DNA from: Alphaproteobacteria bacterium
GTDB lineage: Bacteria > Pseudomonadota > Alphaproteobacteria > Thalassobaculales > Thalassobaculaceae
DNA length: 6,580 nucleotides
Assembly: GCA_028822575.1 (NCBI GenBank)
Contig: JAPKDN010000188.1
Coordinates: forward strand, 1-6,580
Reading direction: 5' to 3'
In this document: in pieces, positions 6,281-6,580 of the stretch
How the letters are laid out: the number at the start of each line of letters is the position of its first letter
How positions within the stretch are numbered: position 1 is the first letter of the stretch
Notes under the pieces: model-generated
What the model saw: only the letters and a program-made list of their open reading frames with translations
The model's database searches: none
Told to the model about the DNA's origin: nothing
Program-made: the position numbers and the translations under genes

Positions 6281-6580
6281 CCTTGGTTGATAGATTGCGC
6301 TGCGGCCCCTTGAGGAAGGGGCAGTCTCGCCCTGACGATACAAACTAGTCCTCTATTGCCTTCCCGGTGCCCGGTCCGTCAACCAAACTGGCAACCCCAA
6401 CGGCGGAGCACCGGGACCGGACGGGCCAGCGCGGGCGTCATTGAATTTGATGACGATCCGGGCGCGGGCGGTTCACTCTTACAATCCGCGTGAATCATGA
6501 CCATATAAAAGAACCTGCTGGCTAGGTCCGCAGTAACAATTTGATATAGTCCGCGCGGAATTGATCGTCTCCCAATTAAC
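6281..6580. other. Non-coding leader and upstream region of the radical SAM-asnB operon
   Basis: I see no convincing gene in these 300 bases. On the minus strand a frame is open from the window edge to TGA 6379-6381. It includes an ATG at 6504 that would give a 41-residue peptide, but its composition is not protein-like enough and its ribosome binding site is weak. On the plus strand a frame is open to TGA near 6491 but lacks a start codon with a binding site. The region contains GC-rich inverted repeats (6363-6370 with 6408-6415; 6371-6377 with 6414-6420; 6436-6441 with 6450-6455). A 9-mer direct repeat GCGCGGGCG occurs at 6429-6437 and 6462-6470. A minus-strand TTGACG at 6377-6382 could be a -35 box but has no good -10 partner at 17 bp. 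Confidence 0.5.
6305..6322 (-). repeat. Stem-loop in the leader of the radical SAM-asnB mRNA
   Basis: GCCCCTT and AAGGGGC are perfect 7-bp complements around a 4-nt loop, which reads CCTC in the minus-strand transcript. It lies about 40 nt upstream of the radical SAM start codon. No T-run follows on either strand, so it does not look like a Rho-independent terminator. It could be a leader structure or stabiliser, or be without function. Confidence 0.4.

Noticed and set aside
6314..6493. Plus-strand frame open from 6314 to TGA at 6491-6493
   Set aside because: It has no ATG, no start with a ribosome binding site, and a translation without recognisable features; chance open frames of this length are common at this GC content.

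Overview
The window looks like a chromosomal segment of an alphaproteobacterium, probably close to the Rhodospirillales. This rests on the moderately GC-rich coding sequence, the residue style of Dxs and IspA, and the gene order deacetylase-xseB-ispA-dxs, which I recall as common in alphaproteobacteria. No database search was possible, so the taxonomy is an inference.

Left half (1-2397, all minus strand). Read in the direction of transcription, the genes are a class II histone-deacetylase-family hydrolase (2397 to 1462), xseB for the exonuclease VII small subunit (1374 to 1129), ispA for farnesyl diphosphate synthase (1126 to 212), and the first 66 codons of dxs (200 to the window edge). Dxs makes the first committed intermediate of the MEP isoprenoid pathway and IspA condenses its C5 products to C15, so the last two genes form a functional unit. 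The most striking point is that ispA carries an in-frame TAG at 452-454. It sits exactly where relatives have Leu or Ile, just before the second Asp-rich motif. The frame stays open and clearly IspA-like for another 79 codons and ends at TAA 11 bp before dxs. Four other genes here end naturally in TAG, so reassignment of TAG across the genome is unlikely. A sequence error, a recent nonsense mutation or local readthrough remain possible.

Middle (2398-3380). A divergent intergenic region leads into a plus-strand class I SAM-dependent methyltransferase of FkbM-like type. A good ribosome binding site points to a TTG start at 2580, not the longer GTG or ATG versions.

Right half (3420-6265, minus strand). 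A two-gene operon encodes a radical SAM protein with a SPASM-like C-terminal cysteine cluster (6265 to 5264) and, 17 bp downstream, a full-length glutamine-hydrolysing asparagine synthetase family protein (5246 to 3420) that converges on the methyltransferase. A radical SAM enzyme, an amidotransferase and an FkbM-like methyltransferase together suggest tailoring of a surface glycan or another secreted or conjugated molecule. The substrate cannot be read from the window.

The last 315 bases (6266-6580) hold no convincing gene. They contain several inverted repeats in the leader of the radical SAM operon, one of which encloses the likely ribosome binding site. There is no tRNA, rRNA, CRISPR array or insertion sequence that I can see.
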